Source: an uncultured Paracoccaceae bacterium (lineage in GTDB: Bacteria; Pseudomonadota; Alphaproteobacteria; Rhodobacterales; Rhodobacteraceae). From it: DNA of 64,000 bases. Made by a program: the position numbers and the translations under genes. Of this stretch, positions 42,266 to 53,713 are shown piece by piece. The first letter of the stretch is position 1, and the number at the start of each line of letters is the position of its first letter. A model generated the notes under the pieces. That model saw nothing but the letters and a program-made list of their open reading frames with translations. It was not told where the DNA came from and did not search any database. The stretch covers positions 62,001 through 126,000 of the forward strand of contig CANMTR010000009.1 of NCBI GenBank assembly GCA_947500825.1, in the 5' to 3' direction.

Positions 42266-43222
42266 TCAGCGGCGCCGGCGCGGACGCGCGGCGCGGAACA
42301 GTTTGAAGGCGGAGCTGCCAGGGAGCTCCTCGACCTCGGTGAACAGGGTGGCCAGGGCCGCCTCGTAGGGAAGGTGGCGGTTGGCCACCAGCCACAGCCG
42401 GCCGCGGGGCGAGAGGACCCGCGCCGCCGTGGCGAGGAAGGCACGGCCCAGGTCCGGGTCGCCCTTGCGGCCCTTGTGGAAGGGCGGGTTGGCGACCACG
42501 TGGTCGGCGCCCCGCTCGGGCGTCCAGCTCGTGGCGTCGGCCCAGTGGAAGGCGGCGCGGGGGTCGGGCACGTTGACGCGCGCGCAGTCGAGCGAGGGGC
42601 GGTGCGCCTCCACCAGGTCGAGATGCTTGACCTTGGCGCTCGTCAGGACGGCGGCGGACAGCGCGCCCCAGCCCGCGCCAAGGTCGACCACGTGGCCGTC
42701 GAGCGGGGGCAGCGCCGCGGTCAGGAGGGCCGTGCCCGGATCGACCGCCCCGGGGGAAAAGCCGCCCGGCGGCGTCAGCCAGCCGGCGTCGTTGCGGGCG
42801 GGTTCGGCGAGCCAGTCGGACAGGTCCGCCGGGCCGAGGGCGAAGATCTTGCCATGGGCCTTGGAGATCACCGTCCCGATCGTGGCGCGGCCGCGCAGCT
42901 CCTTGAGGAGCGAATCGATGCCGTCGACCTTCTGCCCGTCCACGAGGACCGGGCAACCGAGGGCGGCCGCGCGCGCGATGCGGTCGCGCGCCGCGGCCCG
43001 CTCCCGCGGGAGCGAGACCACGACCGAGCCCGCCGGCCCTTCGATGCGCTCGCGCATCTCGGCGACGCGGGCGAAGCCGGCGTGTTCGGGCTGGCGGTCA
43101 TGGGTCACGGCGACGGGGCCGGGCAGGTCCGACAGGTCGGTCCCCTCCGGCGGACAGACGAGGAGGACGGGCGCGGTCAGCAGACCCTCCGCCCGGGCGA
43201 GGTCGAGGCGTCGCGTTAGCAG
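42266..43222 (-). CDS. RsmC-like 16S rRNA (guanine-N2) methyltransferase, probable CTG start
   Basis: This class I SAM methyltransferase of the RsmC/RlmG group carries VVDLGAGWGALSAAVL (SAM loop), a DLVEAHR acidic motif, and the catalytic NPPFHKG. RsmC methylates G1207 of 16S rRNA. The first ATG/GTG in frame is a GTG at 43108, but the frame remains open upstream and encodes a plausible N-terminus (LLTRRLDLARAEGLLTAPV). The best upstream start is CTG at 43222, eight bases after AAGGA that overlaps the clpS stop. If only the GTG is used the protein has 280 residues; with CTG, 318. Confidence 0.8.
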   Translation of the reverse strand: MLTRRLDLARAEGLLTAPVLLVCPPEGTDLSDLPGPVAVTHDRQPEHAGFARVAEMRERIEGPAGSVVVSLPRERAAARDRIARAAALGCPVLVDGQKVDGIDSLLKELRGRATIGTVISKAHGKIFALGPADLSDWLAEPARNDAGWLTPPGGFSPGAVDPGTALLTAALPPLDGHVVDLGAGWGALSAAVLTSAKVKHLDLVEAHRPSLDCARVNVPDPRAAFHWADATSWTPERGADHVVANPPFHKGRKGDPDLGRAFLATAARVLSPRGRLWLVANRHLPYEAALATLFTEVEELPGSSAFKLFRAARPRRRR

Positions 43223-43226
43223 CGCG

Positions 43227-43610
43227 CTATTCCTTTTCCATCGTGCATTGCAGGGGGTGCTGGTGGCGCCGGGCGAAGTCCATCACCTGGGTCACCTTCG
43301 TCTCGGCCACCTCGAAGGAGAACACGCCGACGACGGCCAGCCCCTTCTTGTGGACGGTCAGCATGATCTCGAAGGCCTGGGCGTGGTTCAGTCCGAAGAA
43401 CCGTTCCAGCACGTGGACGACGAACTCCATCGGGGTGTAGTCGTCGTTGATCAGCATGACCTTGTAGAGGGGCGGGCGCTTGGTCTTGGGCTTGGTTTCG
43501 AGCACGACGCCGGCATCGCCGTCGTCGTCCCGCCCGGGCGTCCGCGCCATCATCCGTTCGGCTTGAATCACGTCTCGCCCTTCGCCGTTGGTCGTGGAGT
43601 TCGGTGCCAT
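43227..43610 (-). CDS. clpS: ATP-dependent Clp protease adaptor ClpS
   Basis: This 127-residue adaptor delivers N-degron substrates to ClpAP. The core shows [20 protein letters not shown], with the Asp pair that contacts the N-terminal residue, and ends [16 protein letters not shown]. The N-terminal 35 residues are variable, as usual. ATG 43610 is listed; a GTG at 43571 ([10 protein letters not shown]) is an alternative, and a TATATC box at 43617-43612 would fit better with a start downstream of 43605. It is divergent from the HAD gene (38 bp between ATGs). Confidence 0.93.
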   Translation of the reverse strand: MAPNSTTNGEGRDVIQAERMMARTPGRDDDGDAGVVLETKPKTKRPPLYKVMLINDDYTPMEFVVHVLERFFGLNHAQAFEIMLTVHKKGLAVVGVFSFEVAETKVTQVMDFARRHQHPLQCTMEKE

Positions 43611-43648
43611 GATATATGGTCGCGACCCTGACAGAAAAGAGGGCGCGG

Positions 43649-44347
43649 ATGGTCGCGATCACGACGGTCGGCTTCGACGCCGACGATACCCTGTGGCACA
43701 ACGAGCGTTTCTTCCGCCTGACGCAGGAGCGGTTCGCCGGGTTGCTGCAGGATTACGTGGACCCCGGACGCCTGGCCGAGCGGCTTCTGGAGGCGGAGCG
43801 GCGCAACCTCGGGCGCTACGGGTTCGGCATAAAGGGGTTCGTGCTGTCGATGATCGAGACGGCGCTGGATGCGACCGACGACCGCGTCCCCGGACACGTG
43901 ATTCGCGGCATTCTGGAAGCGGGCCAGGAGATGCTGGCCCACCCGATCGAGATCCTGCCCCACGCGGCCGAGGCCGTCGCGGCCCTCCGGGGGCGCTACC
44001 GCCTGCTGCTGATCACCAAGGGCGACCTTCTGGACCAGGAGCGCAAGCTGGCGCAATCGGGCCTGGGAGAGTCGTTCGACGGGGTCGAGATCGTGTCCGA
44101 CAAGCGCCCGCCCACCTATGCGGCGATCTTCGCGCGCCATGGCGAGGGCGCGCGGGCGGGCGTGATGGCGGGCAACTCGATGAAGTCCGACGTGCTGCCG
44201 ATGATCGCGGCGGGCGGCCACGGCGTCTTCGTGCCCCACGGGGAGGCCTGGGCGCTCGAACACGCCGATCCGCCGGAGGCGGAGCCACGGTTTCACGAAC
44301 TGCCCCATCTGGGCGCGTTGCCCGGCCTTCTAGATCGGCTGGGGTGA
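43649..44347 (+). CDS. HAD-superfamily hydrolase
   Basis: This 232-residue cytosolic phosphatase-like protein has the HAD motifs in order: [10 protein letters not shown] (nucleophile Asp10, acid Asp12), LLLITKGD (motif II), the conserved Lys in VSDKRPPTY and the acidic [11 protein letters not shown] (motif IV). The cap inserted after motif I is helical (subclass C1). The substrate is unknown; it resembles YfnB-like or haloacid-type family members. ATG 43649 is chosen behind AAGAGGG rather than the in-frame ATG at 43616. Confidence 0.88.
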   Translation: MVAITTVGFDADDTLWHNERFFRLTQERFAGLLQDYVDPGRLAERLLEAERRNLGRYGFGIKGFVLSMIETALDATDDRVPGHVIRGILEAGQEMLAHPIEILPHAAEAVAALRGRYRLLLITKGDLLDQERKLAQSGLGESFDGVEIVSDKRPPTYAAIFARHGEGARAGVMAGNSMKSDVLPMIAAGGHGVFVPHGEAWALEHADPPEAEPRFHELPHLGALPGLLDRLG

Positions 44348-44545
44348 GACATTTTTGCGCGTCTCCCCAGCGTTATCTAGTGCGCGGGATTGCCTGCCGA
44401 GGCTATATCTGGGGTCACGTCAACGCCATGGTGGAGCGGGCTGACATTCCACCCTTTTCCGGCGCGGGAATCGTGGTAGCCTGGGAGTTGAAGCGGACCG
44501 ACCGTCAAAGAGTCGGCCGCCAGAGGCAAGATAGGCAGTGATCCC

Positions 44546-45907
44546 GTGGCATCCCCCCGGCTAACCGTCCCGTTCAGGACGCTCTCGTTCCTCGTCGCGA
44601 CGCTCCTGTTCGCGCAAGTCGCCGCGGCGGCCCCTCACGCGGCCATGGTGGTCGACGCCCGAACCGGGGAGGTCCTGCATTCGCGCAACGCGGACACGCA
44701 GCTTCACCCGGCGTCGCTGACCAAGATGATGACGCTCTACGTCGTGTTCGAGGCGGTCAAGAACGGCGAGATCGGGCTCGACGACAAGGTAACCATCTCG
44801 CGCAACGCCGCGGCCGAGCCGCCCTCGAAGGTGGGCCTGCGGTCGGGGCAGAAGATCGCCCTGCGGTACCTGATCCGGGCGGCCGCGGTGAAATCGGCCA
44901 ACGACGCCGCGACCGCGCTCGGCGAGGCCATCGAGGGCTCGGAAGCAGCCTTTGCGGCGCGGATGACGCGCACGGCGAAGGCGCTCGGGATGACGCGCAC
45001 CACGTTCCGCAACGCCCATGGCCTGACCCAGAGCGGGCACCTCTCCACCGCGCGGGACATGACCACGCTGGGGCGGCACCTGTTCTACGACTACCCCGAA
45101 TACTACAATCTCTTCTCGCGCAGCAGCGCCGACACCCAGATCCGCACCGTGCGCAACACCAACCGCCGCTTCCTTGGCTCCTATGCCGGGGCGGACGGGA
45201 TCAAGACGGGCTATACCCGCGCCGCGGGGTTCAACCTGACGGCCTCGGCCCATCGCGGCGGGGAGCGGATCATCGCCACCATCTTCGGCGCCCATTCCTC
45301 GGCCGACCGCAACCGCAAGGTGCAGGACCTGCTGGACATGGGCTTCTCCCGCGCGCCGACGCGGGTGGCGGTGCGCAAGCCCGTCCTGCCGGTCTACGGC
45401 AAGACCGGCGGCGCGGTGACGCTGGCCAGCTCTCTCCGGCCCGCGGGACGCCCCATCCCGGCGGTGGACCCCGTCGCCGTGGCGGCCGCCGCGCCGGACC
45501 CGGACATGGTGACACGGGCCCTCCAGGACGCCGCGCTGGCGGAGGCGGTCGCGCCCCGCGCCCGGCCCGGCGCCCGGACGGGCGTGGACACGGCCATCGA
45601 GACCGCCGCCGTCGATGCGGCGGTCGATGCGGCAGGGACGCGCGTGGTCGCGCGGATGTCCAGTTCGGGCAGCCGGCACTGGGGGATCAACGTGGGCCGC
45701 TATGCCTCGCGCTACCAGGCCGAGCAGGTCCTGCTGAAGACGGCGCTGACCGAGATCGGGACGCTCGACGACGCGCTGCGCAAGGTCGTGCAGAGCCCCC
45801 GCGGATGGGAGGCGAACTTCGTCGGCATGAGCGAGGACCGCGCCGCGCTGGCCTGCCGCCGCCTGAGCGCGCGCGACGTGGATTGCGCGACCCTGGGCCC
45901 CGGCTGA
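44546..45907 (+). CDS. D-alanyl-D-alanine carboxypeptidase (S11 PBP) with SPOR domain
   Basis: This 453-residue periplasmic low-molecular-mass PBP trims the terminal D-Ala of peptidoglycan pentapeptides. A signal peptide (1 to about 28, ending AAAAP) precedes the active-site motifs SLTK (57-60), SAN (117-119) and KTG (220-222). An Ala/Pro-rich linker (about 290-370) leads to a C-terminal SPOR-like domain (HWGINVGRYASRYQAEQVLL), which would bind denuded septal glycan. There is no membrane-anchor amphipathic helix. The start is a GTG at 44546. Its stop abuts the stop of the convergent gene (TGATCA, 45905-45910). Confidence 0.92.
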   Translation: MASPRLTVPFRTLSFLVATLLFAQVAAAAPHAAMVVDARTGEVLHSRNADTQLHPASLTKMMTLYVVFEAVKNGEIGLDDKVTISRNAAAEPPSKVGLRSGQKIALRYLIRAAAVKSANDAATALGEAIEGSEAAFAARMTRTAKALGMTRTTFRNAHGLTQSGHLSTARDMTTLGRHLFYDYPEYYNLFSRSSADTQIRTVRNTNRRFLGSYAGADGIKTGYTRAAGFNLTASAHRGGERIIATIFGAHSSADRNRKVQDLLDMGFSRAPTRVAVRKPVLPVYGKTGGAVTLASSLRPAGRPIPAVDPVAVAAAAPDPDMVTRALQDAALAEAVAPRARPGARTGVDTAIETAAVDAAVDAAGTRVVARMSSSGSRHWGINVGRYASRYQAEQVLLKTALTEIGTLDDALRKVVQSPRGWEANFVGMSEDRAALACRRLSARDVDCATLGPG

Positions 45908-46720
45908 TCAGCCCGTCGCGGTCGCGACGCCGTTGCGCGACCACGCGCCGCCGCCGGTCGGGCGGGTGAATGTGGTGGTGGCCGTGCACTCGAAATCCGG
46001 CCTGGTGCCGGCGCCGTAGGTGTCGATCTCGATCCGGTCGCGGGTGGCCGAGAGCAGGTTGAAGGTGTTGTCCTCCCCCCTGAGCCGGTCCGACAGGCCG
46101 GTGCCCGCCTGGACGAACAGGCAGCCCGGCGCGATCGAGAACGGCATGGTGACGGTGTTGTGCAGGTGGCCCGACAGGACCACGTCGGCGCCGCCCTCGT
46201 GCATCGCAGACAGTGCGTCGTGGGCGCCGCGCATCAGCCGCTTCTCCACTTCGGGGCCGTGTTCGAGCGGATGGTGCAGGACCACGACGCGCAGCCGGTC
46301 GCCGGCGTCGGCGAAGGCGTCGCGCATCCGGCGCACCGTATGGTCCGAGAACCTGCCCCGCTGCCACGAGAACCGGTTCACCGTGTTCACACCCGCGACG
46401 ATCATGCGCGAGGTCTCCAGCCGCGGCTCTAGGTCGCGGTCGATGGCGCGCTTGTAGCGGCCGAAGGGGCGCAGGAACCGCAGGAAGAGGTTGTCGAGCG
46501 GGGTGTCGTGGTTGCCCGGAACCGACAGGGTGGGCGGCTCCAGCCGGTCGAGGAAGGCGCGGGCGCGGGCGAACTGGCCCAGGCGCGCGCGCTGGGTGAA
46601 GTCGCCCGATATGGCCACGAGGTCGGGCGAGAGGCCGTTGACCATCTTGACCAGGGGGTCCTCCAGCTCGGGGCGGTCGCGGCCGAAATGCAGGTCGCTC
46701 AGGTGCAAAATACGGGTCAT
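45908..46720 (-). CDS. Metallophosphoesterase (calcineurin-like)
   Basis: This 270-residue cytoplasmic protein carries the dimetal motifs LSDLHFG, SGDFT, VPGNHD, VLHHP and SGHLHNT of the calcineurin-like phosphoesterase superfamily, with a tail about 45 residues long after the last motif. Related to CpdA-like cyclic-nucleotide or phospholipid-type enzymes; the substrate is not predictable. It overlaps the upstream lipid-kinase-like gene by four bases (ATGA), so the two are co-translated. Confidence 0.88.
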   Translation of the reverse strand: MTRILHLSDLHFGRDRPELEDPLVKMVNGLSPDLVAISGDFTQRARLGQFARARAFLDRLEPPTLSVPGNHDTPLDNLFLRFLRPFGRYKRAIDRDLEPRLETSRMIVAGVNTVNRFSWQRGRFSDHTVRRMRDAFADAGDRLRVVVLHHPLEHGPEVEKRLMRGAHDALSAMHEGGADVVLSGHLHNTVTMPFSIAPGCLFVQAGTGLSDRLRGEDNTFNLLSATRDRIEIDTYGAGTRPDFECTATTTFTRPTGGGAWSRNGVATATG

Positions 46721-47628
46721 TCGGTCGGGTTCGGCGCCTCTGTATCGGGCAGGATGATGGTGAGCGGCGCTTCGGCCATGCGAAAGTGGAACGGCCCGCG
46801 GGTGCGGGCCTTCTCGCCGTCGAAGGCCAGGAGCGCGCGCTTGTCGCCGGTTTCGATGGTCAGCTCCCGCGGGGTGAGCAGGTCGTAGTCGCGTCCCCGG
46901 AGCGGCTTGCCGATGGTCAGCCGGAACGTCATCGCGAAAAGCTGGCGCCGGGTCGAGGCGCGGGCCACGAGGACGGCGAAGCGGTCGTCGTCGATCGCGT
47001 CCGAGCCCTCGATGCCGAACCGTTCGAGCTGGTAGGCGGAGCGGGCCACGAAGACGAGCGCGGAGCGGCGCGTGCTGCTTTCGCCGTCTGCGGTGATGGT
47101 CATCTTCATGGGCTTGCGGAACTTGGCGAACGTCTTGAGCACGGACCAGTGGGCGGCGGCGCGGAACCGGCCCCAGCGGGAATAGACGGTCTCGCGCTCC
47201 CGCAGGATGGCGGGGTAGATGCCGAGCGAGGCGTTGTTAAGGAAGGCCTGTCCGTTGACCTGGCCGATCCGGATGTCGTGGGGGTGCCCCTCCAGGATCT
47301 CGGCCGCGGCCTGCTCGGGCTCCTCCGACAGGCCGAGGCCACGCGCGAAGAAGTTGAACGTCCCGAGCGGCAGCACCGCCATGGGAACGCCCTTTCCCAG
47401 CATCGCGCCGGCCACCGCCATCACCGTGCCGTCGCCGCCCGCGGCGACGACGATCTCCGGCTCCTCGGTCAGAACGCGGGCGACGGTGTCGTCGATCGGG
47501 TCCGACGCGTCCCAGTCGAAGCGCATGGCGCCGTCGCCCATGGCCGCGAGGGCGCGTTCGATGGCGTCGGCGTCACGGCTGTTCTGGCCGGATTTCTTGT
47601 TCGCGACGAGGCAGATGCGGCGGGACAT
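46717..47628 (-). CDS. Diacylglycerol/sphingosine-kinase-like lipid kinase (DAGK_cat family)
   Basis: This 303-residue cytoplasmic protein has the nucleotide motif VVAAGGDGTVMAVAGAML (GGDGT), then PLGTFNFFARGLGL and a beta-rich C-terminal domain, as in YegS/DgkB-type lipid kinases. It should phosphorylate a lipid alcohol; in Gram-negatives the substrates are often phosphatidylglycerol or diacylglycerol. It is paired with a metallophosphoesterase, so a lipid phosphorylation/dephosphorylation couple is possible but unproven. It lies 56 bases after yejF, separated by a 12-bp hairpin. Confidence 0.87.
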   Translation of the reverse strand: MSRRICLVANKKSGQNSRDADAIERALAAMGDGAMRFDWDASDPIDDTVARVLTEEPEIVVAAGGDGTVMAVAGAMLGKGVPMAVLPLGTFNFFARGLGLSEEPEQAAAEILEGHPHDIRIGQVNGQAFLNNASLGIYPAILRERETVYSRWGRFRAAAHWSVLKTFAKFRKPMKMTITADGESSTRRSALVFVARSAYQLERFGIEGSDAIDDDRFAVLVARASTRRQLFAMTFRLTIGKPLRGRDYDLLTPRELTIETGDKRALLAFDGEKARTRGPFHFRMAEAPLTIILPDTEAPNPTE

Positions 47629-47649
47629 GGCACTCCGGGGGGATACGGT

Positions 47650-47684
47650 CTGACGGCAACGCGCCGCCGGCGGAATCGTTGCCG

Positions 47685-47688
<4 letters not shown>
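47650..47688 (-). terminator. 12-bp hairpin spanning the yejF stop codon
   Basis: CTGACGGCAACG and CGTTGCCGTCAG form a perfect 12-bp stem around a 15-base loop that itself can pair (GCCGCC/GGCGG). Read on the minus strand, the yejF TGA lies inside the 5' arm. No U-tract follows, so it may work as a 3'-end stabiliser or Rho-dependent end. Confidence 0.5.
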
Positions 47689-49292
<1,604 letters not shown>

Positions 49293-49315
49293 CGCCTCTG
49301 TCCTCTGCCCGGGCA

Positions 49316-50533
49316 TCACTGGAAGGTCTTTCGCGGGTCGAAGGCGTCGCGGACGCCTTCGAAGATGAACACCAGCAGCGACAGCATGACGGCGAAGGTG
49401 AAGAACGCCGTGAAGGCCAGCCACGGCGCCTGGAGGTTCTGCTTGGCCTGGAGCGTCAGCTCTCCCAGGGACGGCGCCGAGGAGGGCAGGCCGAAGCCCA
49501 GGAAGTCGAGGCTGGCCAGCGTGGAGATCGTGCCGGTGATGATGAAGGGCAGCATGGTCACGGTCGCGACCATGGCGTTCGGGAGCATGTGGCGGAACAT
49601 GATCGTCCAGTTGCCGACGCCCAGCGCCCGGGCCGCGCGGATGTACTCGAAGTTGCGCGCGCGCAGGAACTCGGCCCGCACGACGCCCACCAGCGCGGGC
49701 CAGCCGAACAGCACGGTGACGAAGACCAGCAGCCAGAAACTTCGCCCAAGGATCGCGAACAGGATGATGATGACGTAGAGAGACGGGGTGGAGACCCAGA
49801 TCTCGATGATCCGCTGGAAGACGAGGTCGGTCCAGCCGCCGAAGAAGCCCTGAACCGCGCCGGCGACGATGCCGATGAGGGAGGTCGCGACGGTCACGAT
49901 GAGGGTGAACAGGATCGACAGGCGAAAGCCGTAGATCACCCGGGCGACCACGTCGCGCGCGGTGTCGTCGGTGCCCAGCCAGTGCTGGCCGTCGGGGGCC
50001 GAGGGCGCGGCGCCGTCGATGTCGTTGATCGTGTCGAAGCTGTAGGGGATCGGCGGCCACAGCAGCCATCCGGCCTCGGCCCCGTCGGCGGTGGCGCCGC
50101 TCTCGATCAGCTCCAAGGGCGTGTCGAAGCACTCCACCATGCCGCCCGTCTGGATCAGGCAGCGCACCTCGACGTCGGAATAGACCGCTTCGGTGCGGAA
50201 GTCGCCGCCGAAGGCCGTCTCGGGGTAGAAGCTGAACACGGGCCAGTAGACCTCGCCCTGGTAGCTCACCGCGATCGGCTTGTCGTTGGCGATGAACTCG
50301 GCGCAGAGCGACAGCCCGAACAGGATCGTGAACAGGACGAGGGACCAGAAGGCACGCCCGTTGCGGCGGAAGTTGCGCCAGCGCCGCTCGTTGAGGGGGC
50401 TGAGGCCGCGCCTGCGGCGGCGCGGCGAGACGGGGGGCGGGGCGTCGTGGCCGCCGGCCCCGGGGTGGGGCGGCGGGCTTTCGAGGCCGGGCTCGGTGGG
50501 GCCGTGGCCGGAATGGGTGTCCAGATGCGTCAC
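49316..50533 (-). CDS. yejE: Oligopeptide ABC transporter, permease
   Basis: This 405-residue permease of the OppC/DppC type has an unusually long N-terminal cytoplasmic tail rich in Gly/Pro/His (1 to about 55), TM1 (SLVLFTILFGLSLCAEFI), a long periplasmic insert up to about residue 190 that is specific to YejE, and the core with five helices. The EAA loop reads EYIRAARALGVGNWTIMFRHMLPN. The stop overlaps a possible yejF start. It works with YejA, YejB and YejF. Confidence 0.93.
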   Translation of the reverse strand: MTHLDTHSGHGPTEPGLESPPPHPGAGGHDAPPPVSPRRRRRGLSPLNERRWRNFRRNGRAFWSLVLFTILFGLSLCAEFIANDKPIAVSYQGEVYWPVFSFYPETAFGGDFRTEAVYSDVEVRCLIQTGGMVECFDTPLELIESGATADGAEAGWLLWPPIPYSFDTINDIDGAAPSAPDGQHWLGTDDTARDVVARVIYGFRLSILFTLIVTVATSLIGIVAGAVQGFFGGWTDLVFQRIIEIWVSTPSLYVIIILFAILGRSFWLLVFVTVLFGWPALVGVVRAEFLRARNFEYIRAARALGVGNWTIMFRHMLPNAMVATVTMLPFIITGTISTLASLDFLGFGLPSSAPSLGELTLQAKQNLQAPWLAFTAFFTFAVMLSLLVFIFEGVRDAFDPRKTFQ

Positions 50534-50534
50534 G

Positions 50535-51611
50535 TCAGCCCTCGCGCGTCTCGAAGTCGATCCGGGGGTCGACGAAGACGTACATCAGGTCCGACAGGAT
50601 GCCCACCACGAGGCCGATCAGCCCGAAGAAGAACAACGTGCCGAAGATCACCGGGTAGTCGCGCGCCACCGCCGCCTCGAACCCGAGACGGCCCAGCCCG
50701 TCGAGGGAGAAGATCGTCTCGATGATGAGGCTGCCGCCGAAGAACACGCCGATGAAGACGGCCGGGAACCCGGCGATGATGATCAGCATCGCGTTGCGGA
50801 ACACGTGGCCGTAGAGCACCGAGGATTCCTTCAGCCCCTTGGCGCGCGCCGTGACCACGTACTGCTTTTTGATCTCGTCGAGGAACGAGTTCTTGGTCAG
50901 CAGCGTCAGCGTCGCGAAGGCCGAGATGGTGGAGGCCAGGACCGGCAGCGTGATGTGCCACAGGTAGTCGCCGATCTTGCCCAAGACCGAGAGCTGCTCG
51001 AAATTGTCCGAGGTCAGGCCCCTGAGCGGGAAGATCTGGAAGTAGGACCCCCCGGCGAACAGCACCAGGAGCAGGATCGCGAACAGGAAGCCGGGGATCG
51101 CGTAGGCCACGATGATCAGCGCCGAGGTCCAGGTGTCGAAGCTCGACCCGTCCCTGACCGCCTTGCGGATGCCCAGCGGGATCGAGATCAGGTAGGCGAT
51201 CACGGTCGACCACAGGCCCAGCGTGATGGACACGGGCAGCTTCTCGATCACGAGGTCGATCACCCCGATGGAGCGGAAGTAGCTCTCGCCGAAGTCGAAG
51301 CGCACGTAGTTCCAGATCATCGACGCGAACCGCTCCAGCGGCGGCTTGTCGAAGCCGAATTCCTGCTCCAGCTCGGCGATGAAGTCGGCCGGCAGGCCGC
51401 GTGCGCCGGCGTAGTCGCTGCTGGCCCCCCCGGAGATCTCCGATCCGCCGCCGGAGAAGTTCTGGAACGCGTCGCCGCCGCCCTCCATCCGGGCGATGAC
51501 CTGCTCGATCGGGCCGCCGGGGACGAATTGCGTGAGCACGAAATTGACCACCATGATCCCGAACAGGGTCGGAACGATCAGCAGCAGCCGTCGGAGGATG
51601 TATCCGCCCAT
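50535..51611 (-). CDS. yejB: Oligopeptide ABC transporter, permease
   Basis: This 358-residue OppB-type permease has six helices. TM1 is [25 protein letters not shown], a periplasmic region (about 35-130) follows, and the coupling loop [21 protein letters not shown] matches the EAA motif. The last helix ends near [18 protein letters not shown], the classic OppB C-terminus. It starts four bases after yejA and ends one base before yejE. It forms the membrane pore with YejE. Confidence 0.94.
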   Translation of the reverse strand: MGGYILRRLLLIVPTLFGIMVVNFVLTQFVPGGPIEQVIARMEGGGDAFQNFSGGGSEISGGASSDYAGARGLPADFIAELEQEFGFDKPPLERFASMIWNYVRFDFGESYFRSIGVIDLVIEKLPVSITLGLWSTVIAYLISIPLGIRKAVRDGSSFDTWTSALIIVAYAIPGFLFAILLLVLFAGGSYFQIFPLRGLTSDNFEQLSVLGKIGDYLWHITLPVLASTISAFATLTLLTKNSFLDEIKKQYVVTARAKGLKESSVLYGHVFRNAMLIIIAGFPAVFIGVFFGGSLIIETIFSLDGLGRLGFEAAVARDYPVIFGTLFFFGLIGLVVGILSDLMYVFVDPRIDFETREG

Positions 51612-51615
51612 GGGT

Positions 51616-53550
51616 TCAGAGCGCCCCGGCCTCGCGCAGTTCCTGCGCCCTGTCCGCGTCGTACCACCACAGGTCCAGCGCCCCGAGGGTCAGCGGCGGC
51701 AGGGGGTCTGGATGGTCGTAGACGTCCCAGTAGGCCACGAGGTGCTGGGCCGAGTACCATTGCGGAATCCAGAAGCCGTAGGCGCGCAGCACCCGGTCGA
51801 GCGCCCGCGCGCCGGTCTCGACCTCGTCGAGCGTGTCGGCCGCGATCACCTCGGTGATGAGCCTGTCCACTGCCGGGTTCGAGAGCGCCATGAGGTTGCG
51901 CGAGCTGTCCTCGGCGGTGGAGCTGTCGAACCACTGGCGCAGCCCCAGCCCCGGCTCGTAGCCCTGGGTCAGGGTGTGGTTCGTCAGGTCCCACGCGCCC
52001 TCGCGCCGGCGCTGCACGTACTGGGCGCTGTCCACGCGCTCCAGCCGCGCATCGACCCCGATGCGGCGCAGGTTCTCGACATAGGGGTTCACGATCCGAT
52101 CGTAGAGCGGCGAGGTCTGCAGGATCGTCAGGGACAGGGTCTGCCCGTCCTTCGTGCGGTAGCGCGCGCCGTCCTCGAAGGTCCAGCCGGCATCCTCCAG
52201 CAGGCGCGTGGCCTCGCGCAGCACCCCGCGGGGCGGCGTGTTGCCCCCGGCCTCGTTGACCTGCGGCAGGGCGGCGTCCTCGGTCAGGATGCCGTCCGGC
52301 AGGAGGTCCTCCTCCACCAGGGGTCGCAGCAGCGCGGCCTCGTCCTCGCCCGGGGGGCCTTCCGCCATCAGGTCGGTGTTCTGCCAGAACGAGACGGGAC
52401 GCTCGTAGAGGCCGTAGAACAGCGTCTCGTTGGACCATTCGAAGTTGAATACCTTCGACACCGCCTCGCGCACCGACCTGTCCTGCCACGGTGCGCGGCG
52501 GAGGTTGAAGACGAAGCCCTGGGCGGCGCCGATCGAGCCGTCGGGAAGTTCCGTCTTGATAACCTCGCCGTCGCGCACCGCGGGGAAATCGTAGGAGGTC
52601 GCCCAGTCGAGGGAGGAGTTCTCTTCGCGGAAGAGGTATTCGCCCGCGCTGAACGCCTCCATCGAGGCGGAGGCGTCGGCGAACACCTCGACGCGGATCG
52701 TCTCGAAGTTCCAGCGGCCGCGGTTGATCGGCAGGTCGGCGGCCCACCAGTCGGGGTCCTTGCGATAGACGGCGGAGCGGCCGATATCGACCCGGTCGAG
52801 CACGTAGGGGCCGGTGCCGATGAAGGGCCGGGACTGGCTCTCGTCGATGCGCAGCCCCTCCTCTTCGAACTGCTCCTCCGAGATCGCCGTAGCCAGCCCG
52901 GCGATGCCGATCCGGTCGCGGACGGGCGATTCCTCGGAGAAGGAGAAGCGGATGCGCCGCTCGTCCAGCACCTCGATATCGGTGATGAAGTTCTGCACGA
53001 TGTTGCGGAACTCGGCGATGCCCTGCTCCAGGATCGTCTCGTAGAAGAAGGCCACGTCGGAGGCCTCGACCGGGCTGCCGTCGTGGAAGGTGATGCCCTC
53101 GCGCAGCGTGAAGGTCACCGACGAGACGTCCTCTGGATAGGACATCGTCTCGCACAGGTAGCAGTAGAGCGCGTAGGGGTCGTCCGCCGTGCTGGTCAGC
53201 ATGCTCTCGTAGACGACCTCCGACGCGGTGCCCTCGGGCACGCCACGGCGGGTCCACAGATTGAAGCTGTCGAAGACGAGCGTGGTGGAGAAGCTCATCT
53301 CGCCGCCCTTGGGGGCGTCGGGGTCGACGTAGCCGAGATGCTCGAAGTCGGGCCCGTAAACCGGCTCGCCGAAATTGGTATAGGCGTGGGTCTCGGTCAC
53401 CTCGCCGGAACCGCCTTCCGCCCCTTCCTGGGCGGGGGCCGCGCCGGCCAGCGACAGCGCCGCCGCTCCGGCCAGGAACCCGGCGGGCATCCGGTGCCGC
53501 GGGGCGGGCAGGGCGCGGATGAGGGCGCGGGCGGATCTGGGGGGCGTCAT
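51616..53550 (-). CDS. yejA: Oligopeptide ABC transporter, periplasmic binding protein
   Basis: This 644-residue SBP_bac_5 binding protein has a signal peptide ending near AGAAPAQ (about 41), then an acidic region and the ligand domain with [23 protein letters not shown], the recognisable DppA/OppA motif. YejA proteins bind peptides of various sizes. Length and operon position match YejA. A minus-strand promoter candidate (TTGCAG, 17 bp, TTAGCC) lies just upstream, so this gene heads the yejABEF operon. Confidence 0.94.
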   Translation of the reverse strand: MTPPRSARALIRALPAPRHRMPAGFLAGAAALSLAGAAPAQEGAEGGSGEVTETHAYTNFGEPVYGPDFEHLGYVDPDAPKGGEMSFSTTLVFDSFNLWTRRGVPEGTASEVVYESMLTSTADDPYALYCYLCETMSYPEDVSSVTFTLREGITFHDGSPVEASDVAFFYETILEQGIAEFRNIVQNFITDIEVLDERRIRFSFSEESPVRDRIGIAGLATAISEEQFEEEGLRIDESQSRPFIGTGPYVLDRVDIGRSAVYRKDPDWWAADLPINRGRWNFETIRVEVFADASASMEAFSAGEYLFREENSSLDWATSYDFPAVRDGEVIKTELPDGSIGAAQGFVFNLRRAPWQDRSVREAVSKVFNFEWSNETLFYGLYERPVSFWQNTDLMAEGPPGEDEAALLRPLVEEDLLPDGILTEDAALPQVNEAGGNTPPRGVLREATRLLEDAGWTFEDGARYRTKDGQTLSLTILQTSPLYDRIVNPYVENLRRIGVDARLERVDSAQYVQRRREGAWDLTNHTLTQGYEPGLGLRQWFDSSTAEDSSRNLMALSNPAVDRLITEVIAADTLDEVETGARALDRVLRAYGFWIPQWYSAQHLVAYWDVYDHPDPLPPLTLGALDLWWYDADRAQELREAGAL

Positions 53551-53586
53551 GGCAACTCCGTCACGGGGTGCGGGGGCGTGGCGGGA

Positions 53587-53615
53587 GGCTAAGTGCCGCG
53601 ACGCGACATCTGCAA
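53587..53615 (-). promoter_or_regulatory. Candidate yejABEF promoter
   Basis: On the minus strand, TTGCAG (53615-53610) and TTAGCC (53592-53587) are 17 bp apart, 37 bases upstream of the yejA ATG. Confidence 0.35.
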
Positions 53616-53661
53616 GTCGAATTGTCTTGAGCGGGGCGTGATGGCCGGGCCCGATACGAAG

Positions 53662-53684
53662 ACGGCCGCCCCGTGGGCGGCCGT
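53662..53684 (-). terminator. 10-bp hairpin after the cytochrome c gene
   Basis: ACGGCCGCCC/GGGCGGCCGT with a 3-base loop is a perfect 10-bp stem, 30 bases after the cytochrome stop on the minus strand. The sequence beyond it on that strand is CTTCGTATC, a weak U-tract, so it may be an inefficient intrinsic terminator. Confidence 0.5.
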
Positions 53685-53713
53685 GCGGTGTTCCCGGGCC
53701 GGGATGCGGCGCC

